Shown here: piece after piece, positions 43,926 through 52,585 of the stretch
Position numbering within the stretch: position 1 is the stretch's first letter
How the letters are laid out: every line of letters begins with the position of its first letter
Assembly: GCF_026005215.1 (NCBI RefSeq)
Contig: NZ_BPMA01000027.1
Span: 1 to 64,000, forward strand
Source: Capnocytophaga catalasegens
GTDB lineage: Bacteria > Bacteroidota > Bacteroidia > Flavobacteriales > Flavobacteriaceae
Direction: 5' to 3'
Length of the DNA stretch: 64,000 nucleotides
Translations under genes and position numbers: made by a program
Notes under the pieces: generated by a model
Seen by the model: the letters and a program-made list of their open reading frames with translations, nothing else
What the model was told of the DNA's origin: nothing
The model's database searches: none

Positions 43926-44927
43926 TTAATCTAGTACTTCGGTTAATTGGTTAAATGTATTGCGTATATTTTTATTCTGATACAAAACAGCAAAAACAGC
44001 ATCTAAAATGGGTGTAAAAGCAGGTTTTTTTTGTTCTTGATTGATTTTATAAGCACTTTTGACCGCATAGTATCCTTCGGCGACCATATTCATTTCCATA
44101 AAAGCACTTTTGACCGTATATCCTTTGCCAATCATATTACCAAACATACGATTACGGCTGAATGTTGAATATCCTGTAACGAGCAAATCACCCAAATAAG
44201 CTGATGCATCAATATTTCGGTCAATGTTTTGTATATTGGAAATATATCGCTCCATTTCGCGAATAGCATTACTCATTAGTACAGCTTGAAAATTATCTCC
44301 GTACCCGAGTCCGTGAGCAATTCCTGCTGAAATTGCATAAATATTTTTGAGCATCGCCCCGTATTCTATCCCGATAATATCTTCTGATATTTTGGTACGG
44401 ATAAACGAAGCTGAAAGCATTTTTGCCATTATTTCAGCTTTACGAGAATCTGCACAAGCAATAGTCAAATACGAAAGACGCTCCAATGCTACTTCTTCGG
44501 CATGGCAAGGACCAGTTATTACCCCAATGTTTTCAAGAGGAATATTATATTCTTGTAAAAAATGTTCGCCAATAATACGCCCACTCTGAGGAATAATTCC
44601 CTTTATTGCAGAAAAAATAATTTTATTTCTTAGCGAAGTTGTAAGTTTTTGCATTTCATCACTCAAAAATGCTGATGGAATAACAAAAACCAGATAATCA
44701 GCATACGAGACAGCCTCATCAATGTTTGAAGTTAAGTGCAATTTCTCTGTATGAAGTTCTACCGAACTGATATAATTAGGATTGTGTTTGTATTTTTGAA
44801 TATGAGCTATTGCAGAATCATTGCGCATATACCAATAAATATGCGAGAGGTTTTCACACAGAATTTTAACCAAAGCCGTTGCCCAACTTCCTCCACCTAT
44901 AACTGCTAATTTTGGTTCTTGAATCAT
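43926..44927 (-). CDS. gpsA: Glycerol-3-phosphate dehydrogenase [NAD(P)+]
   Basis: A 333-residue enzyme making sn-glycerol-3-phosphate for phospholipids. The nucleotide loop VIGGGSWATALVKIL, SAIKGI lysine region, GPCHAEEVALE and GIEYGAMLKNIYAISAGIAH are all present. The minus strand has a TACTTTTG box (44951-44944) shortly upstream. Normal length. Confidence 0.96.
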   Translation of the reverse strand: MIQEPKLAVIGGGSWATALVKILCENLSHIYWYMRNDSAIAHIQKYKHNPNYISSVELHTEKLHLTSNIDEAVSYADYLVFVIPSAFLSDEMQKLTTSLRNKIIFSAIKGIIPQSGRIIGEHFLQEYNIPLENIGVITGPCHAEEVALERLSYLTIACADSRKAEIMAKMLSASFIRTKISEDIIGIEYGAMLKNIYAISAGIAHGLGYGDNFQAVLMSNAIREMERYISNIQNIDRNIDASAYLGDLLVTGYSTFSRNRMFGNMIGKGYTVKSAFMEMNMVAEGYYAVKSAYKINQEQKKPAFTPILDAVFAVLYQNKNIRNTFNQLTEVLD

Positions 44928-44951
44928 AATTGAAAATTTTGCTCAAAAGTA

Positions 44952-45360
44952 CAACTTTTAATCAGAAAAAAAAATTATATCCGTTGTTTCACTATAATTT
45001 TCCGTTTGAAGTGATTTTAACTTAAATATTATGAGATTGTTTTTTCATACCGAGTAGGATAATGATACTATTCAAAAAGGTAAATTCTTCTCATTCAAAA
45101 TAAAGTCTGCGCTTTGAAGTATATAACGAAGTGGAAAAATCGAAACAAATTGACAAAATAATTTTTAAATCATTGAATTTTAGAAATTCCTTCTTCCGAA
45201 TGGTATAACACATAATTTGGCTTTTCAGAATATCTTAAAGATTTGAAAAAAACAAAAAAATTTCTCCGAAAATGTTCCGATGAATGTCTGTTATAAAAAA
45301 GAGAAACTAATAAGAATAAAAGTAGTATTGATGTGTATTTCCGTTGTACTATGATGAAGA
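44952..45360. other. Long intergenic region
   Basis: About 400 bp of AT-rich sequence without a supportable frame. It separates gpsA from the GC-richer efflux cluster and ends at the palindromic element at 45361. Confidence 0.5.
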
Positions 45361-45415
45361 GCTTCGACTTCGCTCAGCCTGACAGGAGGTTTGTCACGCT
45401 GAGCGGAGTCGAAGC
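45361..45415. repeat. Palindromic intergenic repeat (REP-like)
   Basis: GCTTCGACTTCGCTCAGC (45361-45378) pairs with its complement at 45398-45415 with one wobble. TGACA and TGTCA inside give a second, inner stem. The sequence (CTTCGACTCCGCTCAGCGTG-type) is a familiar dispersed palindrome of Bacteroidota. It lies just beyond the efflux cluster's 3' end. Confidence 0.85.
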
Positions 45416-45482
45416 GTTATGAATTATTGTAGTAATTTTAAATGGTTACTTCACAAAATCCCCCTTTGAAGGAGGAATCAAT

Positions 45483-46874
45483 TTACCACGCTTGTCCGCC
45501 GCCCAACGCCATATACAGGTTGATACGCTCGATGCGGTTTTGCAATTCCAAATCGATAAGGCTCATTTCTTTACGAAGCAAATTGCGTTGTTTTTGCAAA
45601 AGGATAAAGCTGTCTGCCGTACCCACTTGGATTTGTTTTTTGGTGAGGGTTATGTTCTTTTCCAGCTCGGCAACGGCTCTTTGTCCGAAGTCGATTTGCT
45701 TTTCTATCGAAACGCTGTTGCTCATCGCCGATTCTACTTCTGCCAAGGCATTAAGCATCGTTTTGGCGTACATTTCCACTGCCTGACGCTCTTGCGAGTT
45801 GCGGATTTCTACATTTCGTTTCAAAGCTCCGTAATTGAAAATCGGTGCTACAACGCCTCCGCCCAAATTTACCAACGGATTGGAATACAAAGTATTTAAA
45901 GCGTCGATATTGGTAAAAGCCGCTCCTTCCGATAGTCCAATGTTGATAGACGGAAGTCGCGAAAGTTTTGCCTCTTGCACTTGGTAAAAAGCACTTTCTA
46001 TCAAATACTGATTTGCCAATACATCGGGTCTGTTTTCCAATAATGAAAAAGGGAAACTCTCGGGCAAAGCGGTTTTCAGCTGGGTAAATTGTTCGGCGGT
46101 GGGTTGCGTTCCTTGCGGATATTTGCTGGTGAGCAGTTCCAAGGTGCGTTTTGCCTCGCGGTTGGCGTTTTGGATGCGTTCCAACTGTCCTTCCAAAGCG
46201 ATAATCTCCGAGCGAATGTTCGACACATCGATGGCGTTTGCCGTTCCTACTTTGGCTCTAAGCGTGTAGAGTTTTTCCAAATCTTGGGTCAAAGTAAGAA
46301 AATGAGCCACTTTCTCCTGTTGGATATGCCCTGCTACACTCAGAAAGTAGGCTTTGCACACCATCGCCGTGATGGATTGTTTCAGTTTTTCGTTTTGATA
46401 TTTCAATGAAAAATACTGAGCCTGATTTGCCATTTGCCCCGATTTGTTCTTTCCCCAAATGTCCAATTCCCAATTGGCTTTCAATGCTAAGTTGTGAATA
46501 TGACTTCCTTTGATAAGGTTGTTGGTGGTATTGGCTACGGCATTTACGCTCGGATAGAGGTTGCTCGCTGCGATTTGCATTGCCAATTCGGCTTGGGTGA
46601 GTTGCTCCTGAGCGATGATCATATCGGCGTTGTACTGATGAGCCTCTGTGATGAGGGCATCGAGCTGCGGGTCTTTCAAATCGTTAATCCAATCGAATGA
46701 AAAATCCGTTGATGAATTTCTATCGGTAATCCATTTGTCTGAAATTTTGACATTCTGCATACTCTTTGCCGATGCTTTCAGCTCGTCCGTTCTTTCGGGC
46801 GAAACTTCTTTGTACATCAAACACGATGAGCAACACAATGCCACCACAGACAAGGAAATGATTTTTGACTTCAT
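45483..46874 (-). CDS. Outer-membrane efflux lipoprotein, NodT/OprM-type TolC
   Basis: A 463-residue lipoprotein (VALCCSSCLM). It has two OEP repeats of long helices with DFSFDWINDLKDPQLDALIT, PSVNAVANTT and LLENRPDVLANQYLIESAFY, the last a strong NodT-family marker. It forms the outer-membrane duct of a tripartite pump. It is preceded by HlyD in the same operon (3 bp gap). GC is clearly higher than the genome around it. The inner-membrane pump component is not in the cluster. Confidence 0.93.
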   Translation of the reverse strand: MKSKIISLSVVALCCSSCLMYKEVSPERTDELKASAKSMQNVKISDKWITDRNSSTDFSFDWINDLKDPQLDALITEAHQYNADMIIAQEQLTQAELAMQIAASNLYPSVNAVANTTNNLIKGSHIHNLALKANWELDIWGKNKSGQMANQAQYFSLKYQNEKLKQSITAMVCKAYFLSVAGHIQQEKVAHFLTLTQDLEKLYTLRAKVGTANAIDVSNIRSEIIALEGQLERIQNANREAKRTLELLTSKYPQGTQPTAEQFTQLKTALPESFPFSLLENRPDVLANQYLIESAFYQVQEAKLSRLPSINIGLSEGAAFTNIDALNTLYSNPLVNLGGGVVAPIFNYGALKRNVEIRNSQERQAVEMYAKTMLNALAEVESAMSNSVSIEKQIDFGQRAVAELEKNITLTKKQIQVGTADSFILLQKQRNLLRKEMSLIDLELQNRIERINLYMALGGGQAW

Positions 46875-46877
46875 TGA

Positions 46878-48026
46878 TTAGTGTAATTTAGGAATGAAAT
46901 AATTCATATTACTTGTCATACGCACCATTACTTTTCGTACCAAATGCAACGGCTTGATATTATCCGAATAAATCACGGCTGTACCTCTGGCACCTGTGGT
47001 AAGTGGCGGATGGTTTTCGCTCAACACAAATTTTGCTATCAATCGCGATTCGATTTCTGGCAATGGCTGTGCGGTATTCGGAATCCCCGAAGTACTTCCC
47101 GATAAGGCACTTGTAGCGTTGTTCATAATCCCTTGATTGGTTGCCTCGATTACATATTCCAATTTGGCTTTTACCACTTTCCCTGGTTTGGTTCTGAGGG
47201 CAATTTCTACTTCATCACCTGGTTTTACGGCTTGTAATTCGTTTTGTGCAAAATATCCGATTACCGATTGTTGTTTTTGAATCAACACAAAAGCCGATTT
47301 CATTGGCAATAACAACGCTCCTTCGTTGAGCTGTACGTTCGGAATAATTCCGTCTGTTGGTGCGAGTACTACGGTTTGGTCTAAATTCCAACGTGCTTGT
47401 TCCAATTTGGCTCTAAGTTCCGATACCGAAGCGTTTTCGCCGTTGTGTACTACGCTCGATTTGATTTGTAACGACTGCATTTGCGATTGAGCGGTTGCCA
47501 ATTGAGCTTGTAAATTGTGAGCCGTGGTGATGGCTTGGTCAAGGTCAAAACGATTGGCTGCTCCTGCCGCAACTAATTCTTGAAATTGGGTAACGCGTTT
47601 GTTTGCCAAATCCAATTGAGTTTGTATCGATGAAATTTGGCTTCGTGAAGCGGCGATGTCTTTGTCATACGAATTGACCGTCGCAAGAGTAGATTCTATT
47701 TTTGCTTCTAACGATTTGATTTCTTGCACGAAAGGCGTTTTATCCAACACAAAAAGCGTATCTCCTTTCTTTACTTCTTGATTAGTTTCTACATATACTT
47801 TTTTTACCTTTCCTGTAATTTGGCTGGCGATGTCCACACTACGATTTCCTACGCGTACATCCGAAGTAATCGGCGTGTAATAGTTCAAACTCAAAATCAT
47901 TGCAATAGACCCGAAAATCCGTGAATACACAATAACTTGTGTGGTAAATGTCCAAGGAATGAGCTTTAATTTTTTAATCAAAAGCCAACAAATTCCTGCA
48001 TATATAGCGATAATTAACTCTAACAT
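46878..48026 (-). CDS. HlyD/EmrA-type membrane-fusion protein
   Basis: A 382-residue adaptor. Two N-terminal membrane segments (ELIIAIYAGICWLLI and the next hydrophobic stretch) precede the biotinyl-lipoyl-like half (VGNRSVDIASQITGKVKKVY), a coiled coil (LEAKIESTLATVNSYDKDIA) and the second lipoyl half (VLAPTDGIIPNVQLNEGALL). Architecture matches YibH/EmrA-like proteins that pair with DUF3302. It connects to the NodT lipoprotein. Gap to the upstream lipoprotein gene is 6 bp. Confidence 0.92.
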   Translation of the reverse strand: MLELIIAIYAGICWLLIKKLKLIPWTFTTQVIVYSRIFGSIAMILSLNYYTPITSDVRVGNRSVDIASQITGKVKKVYVETNQEVKKGDTLFVLDKTPFVQEIKSLEAKIESTLATVNSYDKDIAASRSQISSIQTQLDLANKRVTQFQELVAAGAANRFDLDQAITTAHNLQAQLATAQSQMQSLQIKSSVVHNGENASVSELRAKLEQARWNLDQTVVLAPTDGIIPNVQLNEGALLLPMKSAFVLIQKQQSVIGYFAQNELQAVKPGDEVEIALRTKPGKVVKAKLEYVIEATNQGIMNNATSALSGSTSGIPNTAQPLPEIESRLIAKFVLSENHPPLTTGARGTAVIYSDNIKPLHLVRKVMVRMTSNMNYFIPKLH

Positions 48027-48032
48027 TTTATA

Positions 48033-48683
48033 TTATTTTTTATTAGGGGTTGCTACCAATCCTTTGTTTTGTAAATCTTTTGCTACGGTTTGCAAAGTAG
48101 CCGAAATGGTTTCGTTAAGTCCTGACCCTTTGAAAGAAGAAGTCATTGCCGAGTATACCAAGGCTTTTTCTTTGGTGGAATAGACATTGGTTTCGATGGT
48201 ATATTCTACTGATTCTTCGTAAGAAGCTGGTGCATAGTATGATGATGGCCACACTCTTCCGAAGTAAGTTCCGTAGTAACCATAATACGAAGGATAATAT
48301 CCGTAACCACCTGTGTAATAAGTGCCTAGTGTATAGTTAATATCTTTTTTTACATCGGCGATACGCATTGTAACAATGTGCGTAAAATTTCCTAATTCTA
48401 TCAGTTCCACCATTTCTTTTGTGTCTGTACCGTATTTTATGAACGGATACGAAACCTGTACTTTTGGAACATTTCCGTAGAAAGCATTTCTCATTTCGTC
48501 TTCCACACGATTGCGGATAGATTCGTCTTTGGCGATGGCTACCAAGAATACTTTTTCTGCTTTATCGTTGGCGAAAGTGTATTTTTCTTTTACCCAGCTA
48601 CTTTTTAGAGTTGATGTGCTTCCGCAAGAAACCAATAAAAGTGTAAAAACGCCTAATAATGTGATGATATTTATTTTTCTCAT
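48033..48683 (-). CDS. Tyr/Gly-rich lipoprotein, DUF4136-like
   Basis: A 216-residue lipoprotein (LLGVFTLLLVSCGS). The folded part contains SSWVKEKYTFANDKAEKVFL and NRVEDEMRNAFYG, recalling DUF4136-type proteins. The middle is a Tyr/Gly-rich stretch (TYYTGGYGYYPSYYGYYGTY) of unknown role. It lies between the broken DUF3302 gene (5 bp upstream) and HlyD, so it belongs to the efflux operon. Function unknown. Confidence 0.78.
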   Translation of the reverse strand: MRKINIITLLGVFTLLLVSCGSTSTLKSSWVKEKYTFANDKAEKVFLVAIAKDESIRNRVEDEMRNAFYGNVPKVQVSYPFIKYGTDTKEMVELIELGNFTHIVTMRIADVKKDINYTLGTYYTGGYGYYPSYYGYYGTYFGRVWPSSYYAPASYEESVEYTIETNVYSTKEKALVYSAMTSSFKGSGLNETISATLQTVAKDLQNKGLVATPNKK

Positions 48684-48688
48684 TTTTC

Positions 48689-49084
48689 TTAAAATTGTTT
48701 TATTTCTTCTGTTTTATTTGTTTCCACTGGTATTTTAATAGGTTGATTTTCTGTGGGTTCTATTTCTTCTTTGTGTTTTTTAGCTTTTTTGTCGCCGTAG
48801 TTGTAATTTGCCCAGATTAAGGCAACAGGCCAAAGCAATCCGCCAAAGAAAAGCGATAGCAAACACATTGTTTTGATGGCTTACAGCTGTGGGTGATGCT
48901 TCTTTTCGGCTACTTTTTCGGGGTAAATGTGTGCTTGCCAAAACAGGTAAATCCCACCTATGGGCAAGAGGATAATCACTACCCAAGTCATAAAATCGGC
49001 TACTTTGTCGGCAGTTTCGCCACTAAACGCATAAGTGGACTGAAAAAGCAGTAGCATACTAAGTACAATAACTTTTTTGGTCAT
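48689..49084 (-). pseudogene. DUF3302-type membrane protein with in-frame TAA
   Basis: The start MTKKVIVLSMLLLFQSTYAF and WVVIILLPIGGIYLFWQAHI match DUF3302 (YiaW/YibI) proteins that pair with YibH-like HlyD adaptors. A TAA at 48883-48881 (codon 68) interrupts after KKHHPQL. The same frame continues without any shift as AIKTMCLLSLFFGGLLWPVA, the expected second membrane helix, to a natural stop at 48691-48689 (131 codons in all). One base change from AAA, CAA or GAA explains it. The shortened product would lose its second helix. A sequencing error is the main alternative. Confidence 0.82.
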
Positions 49085-49377
49085 ATATAAAAATTTAATT
49101 TAGAAAAATATGCAGAATTCGAGGGGCAAAGGGACAATTTTTTTTGTAATAAAAAATATACAAAAGTTAATTTTTTGATACACAAAGGTTTAAAATATAA
49201 ATGAGAAGGGGTAAATACTTGGTTATCAGTTTGTTGTAAAATAGATTTTTTTTAGAAAAAATACAAAAAAAATCCTTATTGAAAAATTCTCCGAAAAAAA
49301 TCCATTCCAAAATATACAAAAGAATAGCATTTTATGAAAAAAATGTATTTTTGCGACTAAATCAGTTTTGTATTATA

Positions 49378-49918
49378 ATGGATTGGGGCAATACTTTACA
49401 GACAAAATACAACACTTGGGAGGAGAATGACGCGCTTCTTTTAGAAAAACTAACGACCTTTAAAACCTTCCGAAAAGGCGAAATCATCATCAAAGAAGGC
49501 ACAAACGACAAGTATATTTACTTCCTTACCAAAGGATTTGCCAGAGGTTTTCCTACCCGAAGAAGGCTTCTTTTTTGCCGCTCCCGAATGTCTGCTGATG
49601 GAAGAGAAGTCCACCAAATACACCTTCGAAGCCCTGACCGATGTGGAGGTGAGCTGCATTTCGTTCAGACAATTGGAGACCGCCGCCCGTACCAACACCT
49701 ACGCTTTTGACTTCTACCACACGGCACTGAAAAATGTGGTGATGGCGTTTATCTACCGCTTGGAGGCGTTCATCGAAGAGTCGCCCGAGGAGCGTTTTCA
49801 AAACATCGGCAAGATACGCCCGAGTTTGCCCACTCGCCCCTTGCGTAAGTACCTCGCCAGCTTTTTGGGAATCTCACCCAATTCCCTTTCGCGTATCGTA
49901 AAACGGCTGAATAGATGA
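49378..49918 (+). pseudogene. Crp/Fnr-family regulator, frame-disrupted
   Basis: From the ATG at 49378 the frame reads MDWGNTLQTKYNTWEENDAL, then EIIIKEGTNDKYIYFLTKGF (cyclic-nucleotide-binding barrel), and then loses sense near 49545. The rest lies in another frame: VFLPEEGFFFAAPECLLMEE, then HTH-like LRKYLASFLGISPNSLSRIV to the stop at 49918. About ten barrel residues appear missing at the junction, suggesting a deletion with frameshift rather than a single indel. It is divergent from the efflux operon and GC-rich like it, so it probably regulated that operon. Confidence 0.85.
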
Positions 49919-49938
49919 TTAATTGTTAATGAAATATC

Positions 49939-50037
49939 GTAGGGGCGACCCGAACGAAGTGAATTGGCGAAGCAATTATATACGCCCTTTTCAATATCAA
50001 TCCATATTATCATTGGGTGTATTGCATACGCCCCTAC
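49939..50037. repeat. Palindromic intergenic repeat near the regulator pseudogene
   Basis: GTAGGGGCG (49939-49947) pairs with CGCCCCTAC (50029-50037), and inner arms around ATACGCCC and GGGTGTAT add a second stem. It resembles GTAGGGGCG-type dispersed palindromes common in bacteria. It lies just after the regulator pseudogene and before msrAB. Confidence 0.75.
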
Positions 50038-50281
50038 AATCGTCCATTGGAAACATTGGGAATCTTTCGGAGTAGTCGGAAATCTTGCGGACACTTGTCG
50101 AGAGACTTTCAGAGTAGTCGGAAGTAATTTTAGATTCTATTATAAACAAAGCCAACTAAATTTATCTGTTGGCTGTTTTTGTACATTTAAAATAAAAGTC
50201 ATAAATTTGTCAGGTTTCAGAATTTTTATCGACATCAATAGTAAAAAAAGCTGTTTAATTTATAAAAAAGTTTTATTTGTT

Positions 50282-51349
50282 ATGAAGAATTTTTTATTTT
50301 TGCATTTGATTTTGATATGGACTATTAGTTGTAATGGAAAACCAACCCATCGAGTAGAAAATCAAACAAATAACGATATGAAAGAAATTCAAAAAGAAAA
50401 TAAATCAGAAATTTATTTCGCAGGAGGCTGTTTTTGGGGGACAGAGCATTTTTTTAAACAAATACGAGGTGTTATTTCAACCGAAGTTGGTTATGCCAAT
50501 GGAAAAATTAAAAATCCAACCTACAAACAAGTTAGTTCAGGCGATACGGGTTTTGCAGAAACAGTCAAAGTTGTATATCATAGAAAAAATATCAATTTAG
50601 AAAAACTAATTGACTTATATTTCAAAACAATTGACCCAACTTCGCTGAACAAGCAAGGTAATGATATTGGTACGCAGTATCGAACAGGAATTTATTACAA
50701 AAACACTTCCGATTTGCCTATTATTCAGGCGTCTATTTCTGAATTGGCTAAAAAATATTCGCAACCTATTGTAATAGAAGTACTTCCGTTAGATAATTTT
50801 TACAGAGCAGAGGAATATCATCAGGCGTATTTAGATAAAAATCCGGGAGGATATTGTCATATATCAACAGAATTGTTTGATTTGGCTCGTAAAGCAAATC
50901 CTGTTAAATCGTTTCAAAAACCCAATGAAGAAACACTAAAAAAACAACTAACGGCAGAACAATATGCTGTAACACAAGAGAATGCTACTGAACGTCCTTT
51001 CAAAAATGAATATTGGAACGAATTTCGTCAAGGAATTTACGTAGATATTACTACGGGTGAGCCTTTATTTGTTTCATCTGACAAGTTTGATTCGGGGTGT
51101 GGTTGGCCAAGTTTTTCAAAACCTATTGATAAGAATTTAATAAAAGAAAAAACAGATACTTCACACGGAATGCAACGAATTGAAGTTAGAAGTAAAACAG
51201 GTAATTCGCATCTTGGACACGTATTTGATGACGGACCCAAAGAATTAGGAGGTTTGCGTTATTGTATCAATAGTGCTTCTTTGCGATTTATTCCCAAAGA
51301 AGAAATGGAAAAAGAAGGATATGCAGATTATATTTCACTTGTAAAATAA
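50282..51349 (+). CDS. msrAB: Bifunctional peptide methionine sulfoxide reductase MsrA-MsrB lipoprotein
   Basis: A 355-residue lipoprotein ([19 protein letters not shown]). MsrA domain ~residues 40-195: [18 protein letters not shown] with catalytic Cys, then [20 protein letters not shown]. MsrB domain ~225-350: [27 protein letters not shown], and catalytic Cys in [11 protein letters not shown]. It repairs oxidised methionine in envelope proteins; the lipobox places it in the periplasm or at a membrane. An in-frame upstream ATG at 49964 would add 106 residues across the palindromic repeat, so 50282 is used. Its stop abuts the convergent nuclease gene. Confidence 0.95.
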   Translation: MKNFLFLHLILIWTISCNGKPTHRVENQTNNDMKEIQKENKSEIYFAGGCFWGTEHFFKQIRGVISTEVGYANGKIKNPTYKQVSSGDTGFAETVKVVYHRKNINLEKLIDLYFKTIDPTSLNKQGNDIGTQYRTGIYYKNTSDLPIIQASISELAKKYSQPIVIEVLPLDNFYRAEEYHQAYLDKNPGGYCHISTELFDLARKANPVKSFQKPNEETLKKQLTAEQYAVTQENATERPFKNEYWNEFRQGIYVDITTGEPLFVSSDKFDSGCGWPSFSKPIDKNLIKEKTDTSHGMQRIEVRSKTGNSHLGHVFDDGPKELGGLRYCINSASLRFIPKEEMEKEGYADYISLVK

Positions 51350-52312
51350 TTATTTTTTTAGTAACAGATATACAGGCAAATGATCTGAATAACCTCCTGT
51401 ATATCTGCCCTTTGTCATACTACGGCGAGGTGCTATGGGTTTTAGTCCATTATCGTACAACAGATAAGATGGGTTAAAAACATACGATTTTACAAAATAA
51501 AATGTTCCTTTGGTAGTGTATAAAAGTGTTCCTGTAAAGTACATTTGGTCGAACAAATCCCATTTCCCTTCAAAAACAAGTGTACCCATACCTCTTTGAT
51601 ACATAGCTTCCATCGGGTTGAACAAATCTTGCTCAGATACTTCTTTTCGTTTTCCTTTAGTTTTTAAAATATGCTTAAAACTTGTATCAAAGGCATTGTC
51701 GTTAAAGTCGCCCATGCTTATAATCTTTGCTTTTGGATTGTGTTGCTGAAACCCTTCTATAAGAGATTTGTTCAGTAAAGCAGCAACTTCACGGCGTTTT
51801 CGAGTTTTCTTTTTCCCTTCTCTACGAGATGGCCAATGATTTACTATAAAATGTATCTCTTCTCCATCTAACAAACCCGAAACTGCAAGTATGTCACGCG
51901 TGAAAATACGTGCACCTTTTTCATTGTACAATTCCAAAGGATGCGTACTGTGATGTGTAGGTGTAAAGACCGATTTTTTGTACAAAAGAGCTACATCAAT
52001 TCCGCGAGCATCGGGAGAGTTATAATGAATAAATCCGTAATTATATGGAGCAAGTGCTTTGGTACGAATTAAGTCTTTCAGAACATTTTTATTTTCGACT
52101 TCGGCAAGTCCAACAATGTCAGGAGCTGATTTACGTTCTTTTTTTCCTATTTTGGAAATTACGTGCGCGATTTTGTTTAGATGGTCATTATATTTGCTCT
52201 GAGTCCATGCAAATTTTCCCTCCGGAGTGAAATCATCATCTTGTGCGTATGAGTTACTGAAAATATCAAAAAGATTTTCTACATTATAAAAGGCAATAGT
52301 TCGGATTATCAT
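51350..52312 (-). CDS. Endonuclease/exonuclease/phosphatase family protein
   Basis: A 320-residue protein of the DNase I-like fold: FYNVENLFD, PDIVGLAEVENKNVLKDLI, VNHWPSRREGKKKTRKRREV, IISMGDFNDNAF and a late SDHLPVYLLL with the catalytic Asp-His. There is no signal peptide, so it may be cytoplasmic. A basic stretch (GKKKTRKRRE) sits near the active site loop. It starts 9 bp after the tiny Cys-rich membrane protein and probably shares its promoter. Confidence 0.9.
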   Translation of the reverse strand: MIIRTIAFYNVENLFDIFSNSYAQDDDFTPEGKFAWTQSKYNDHLNKIAHVISKIGKKERKSAPDIVGLAEVENKNVLKDLIRTKALAPYNYGFIHYNSPDARGIDVALLYKKSVFTPTHHSTHPLELYNEKGARIFTRDILAVSGLLDGEEIHFIVNHWPSRREGKKKTRKRREVAALLNKSLIEGFQQHNPKAKIISMGDFNDNAFDTSFKHILKTKGKRKEVSEQDLFNPMEAMYQRGMGTLVFEGKWDLFDQMYFTGTLLYTTKGTFYFVKSYVFNPSYLLYDNGLKPIAPRRSMTKGRYTGGYSDHLPVYLLLKK

Positions 52313-52321
52313 ATAAGTACA

Positions 52322-52435
52322 TTATCCACATTTACAATTTCCGTTACCACATTTGTTTTTTTTAGTGAAAAAAATTTTTCGCAAAAGAAAAACAACTGCA
52401 ACAGCAAGTGCTGTATATACAATAAATTCTTGCAT
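52322..52435 (-). CDS. FeoB-associated-type Cys-rich membrane protein (37 aa)
   Basis: The reverse complement from an ATG at 52435 gives a 37-residue protein: a membrane helix (FIVYTALAVAVVFLLRKIFF) and a tail KKNKCGNGNCKCG with three Cys. This is the pattern of the small FeoB-associated Cys-rich proteins of Bacteroidota. No feoB lies beside it here; it precedes the nuclease-family gene by 9 bp. A TACCTTTG box (52464-52457) is upstream. Its role in iron handling is inferred from family only. Confidence 0.75.
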   Translation of the reverse strand: MQEFIVYTALAVAVVFLLRKIFFTKKNKCGNGNCKCG

Positions 52436-52456
52436 AAGAAAGGATTTTTGTTTAGG

Positions 52457-52464
52457 CAAAGGTA
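52457..52464 (-). promoter_or_regulatory. -7 box for the Cys-rich protein/nuclease unit
   Basis: Minus-strand TACCTTTG, about 22 bp upstream of the start of the 37-residue gene; no clear -33. Confidence 0.5.
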
Positions 52465-52585
52465 CAAAAATATATTGAAAAAGTTGTCGCTACTTTGAGT
52501 TACTTGGTTTTTATCTATTTTTTCGTATCTTTGGCAAAGTTTTTGTAATGACAAAATACTGAAAACATCTAAAAATGACTGATTT

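Noticed and set aside
45361-45415. Insertion-sequence terminal repeat
   Set aside because: No transposase frame or target duplication is seen; the sequence fits a REP-like palindrome better.
48780-48986. Minus-strand 68-residue Arg/Pro-rich frame
   Set aside because: It is an out-of-frame shadow of the interrupted DUF3302 gene.
49964-50281. N-terminal extension of MsrAB
   Set aside because: The extra residues cover a palindromic repeat and AT-rich leader; the lipoprotein signal starts at 50282.
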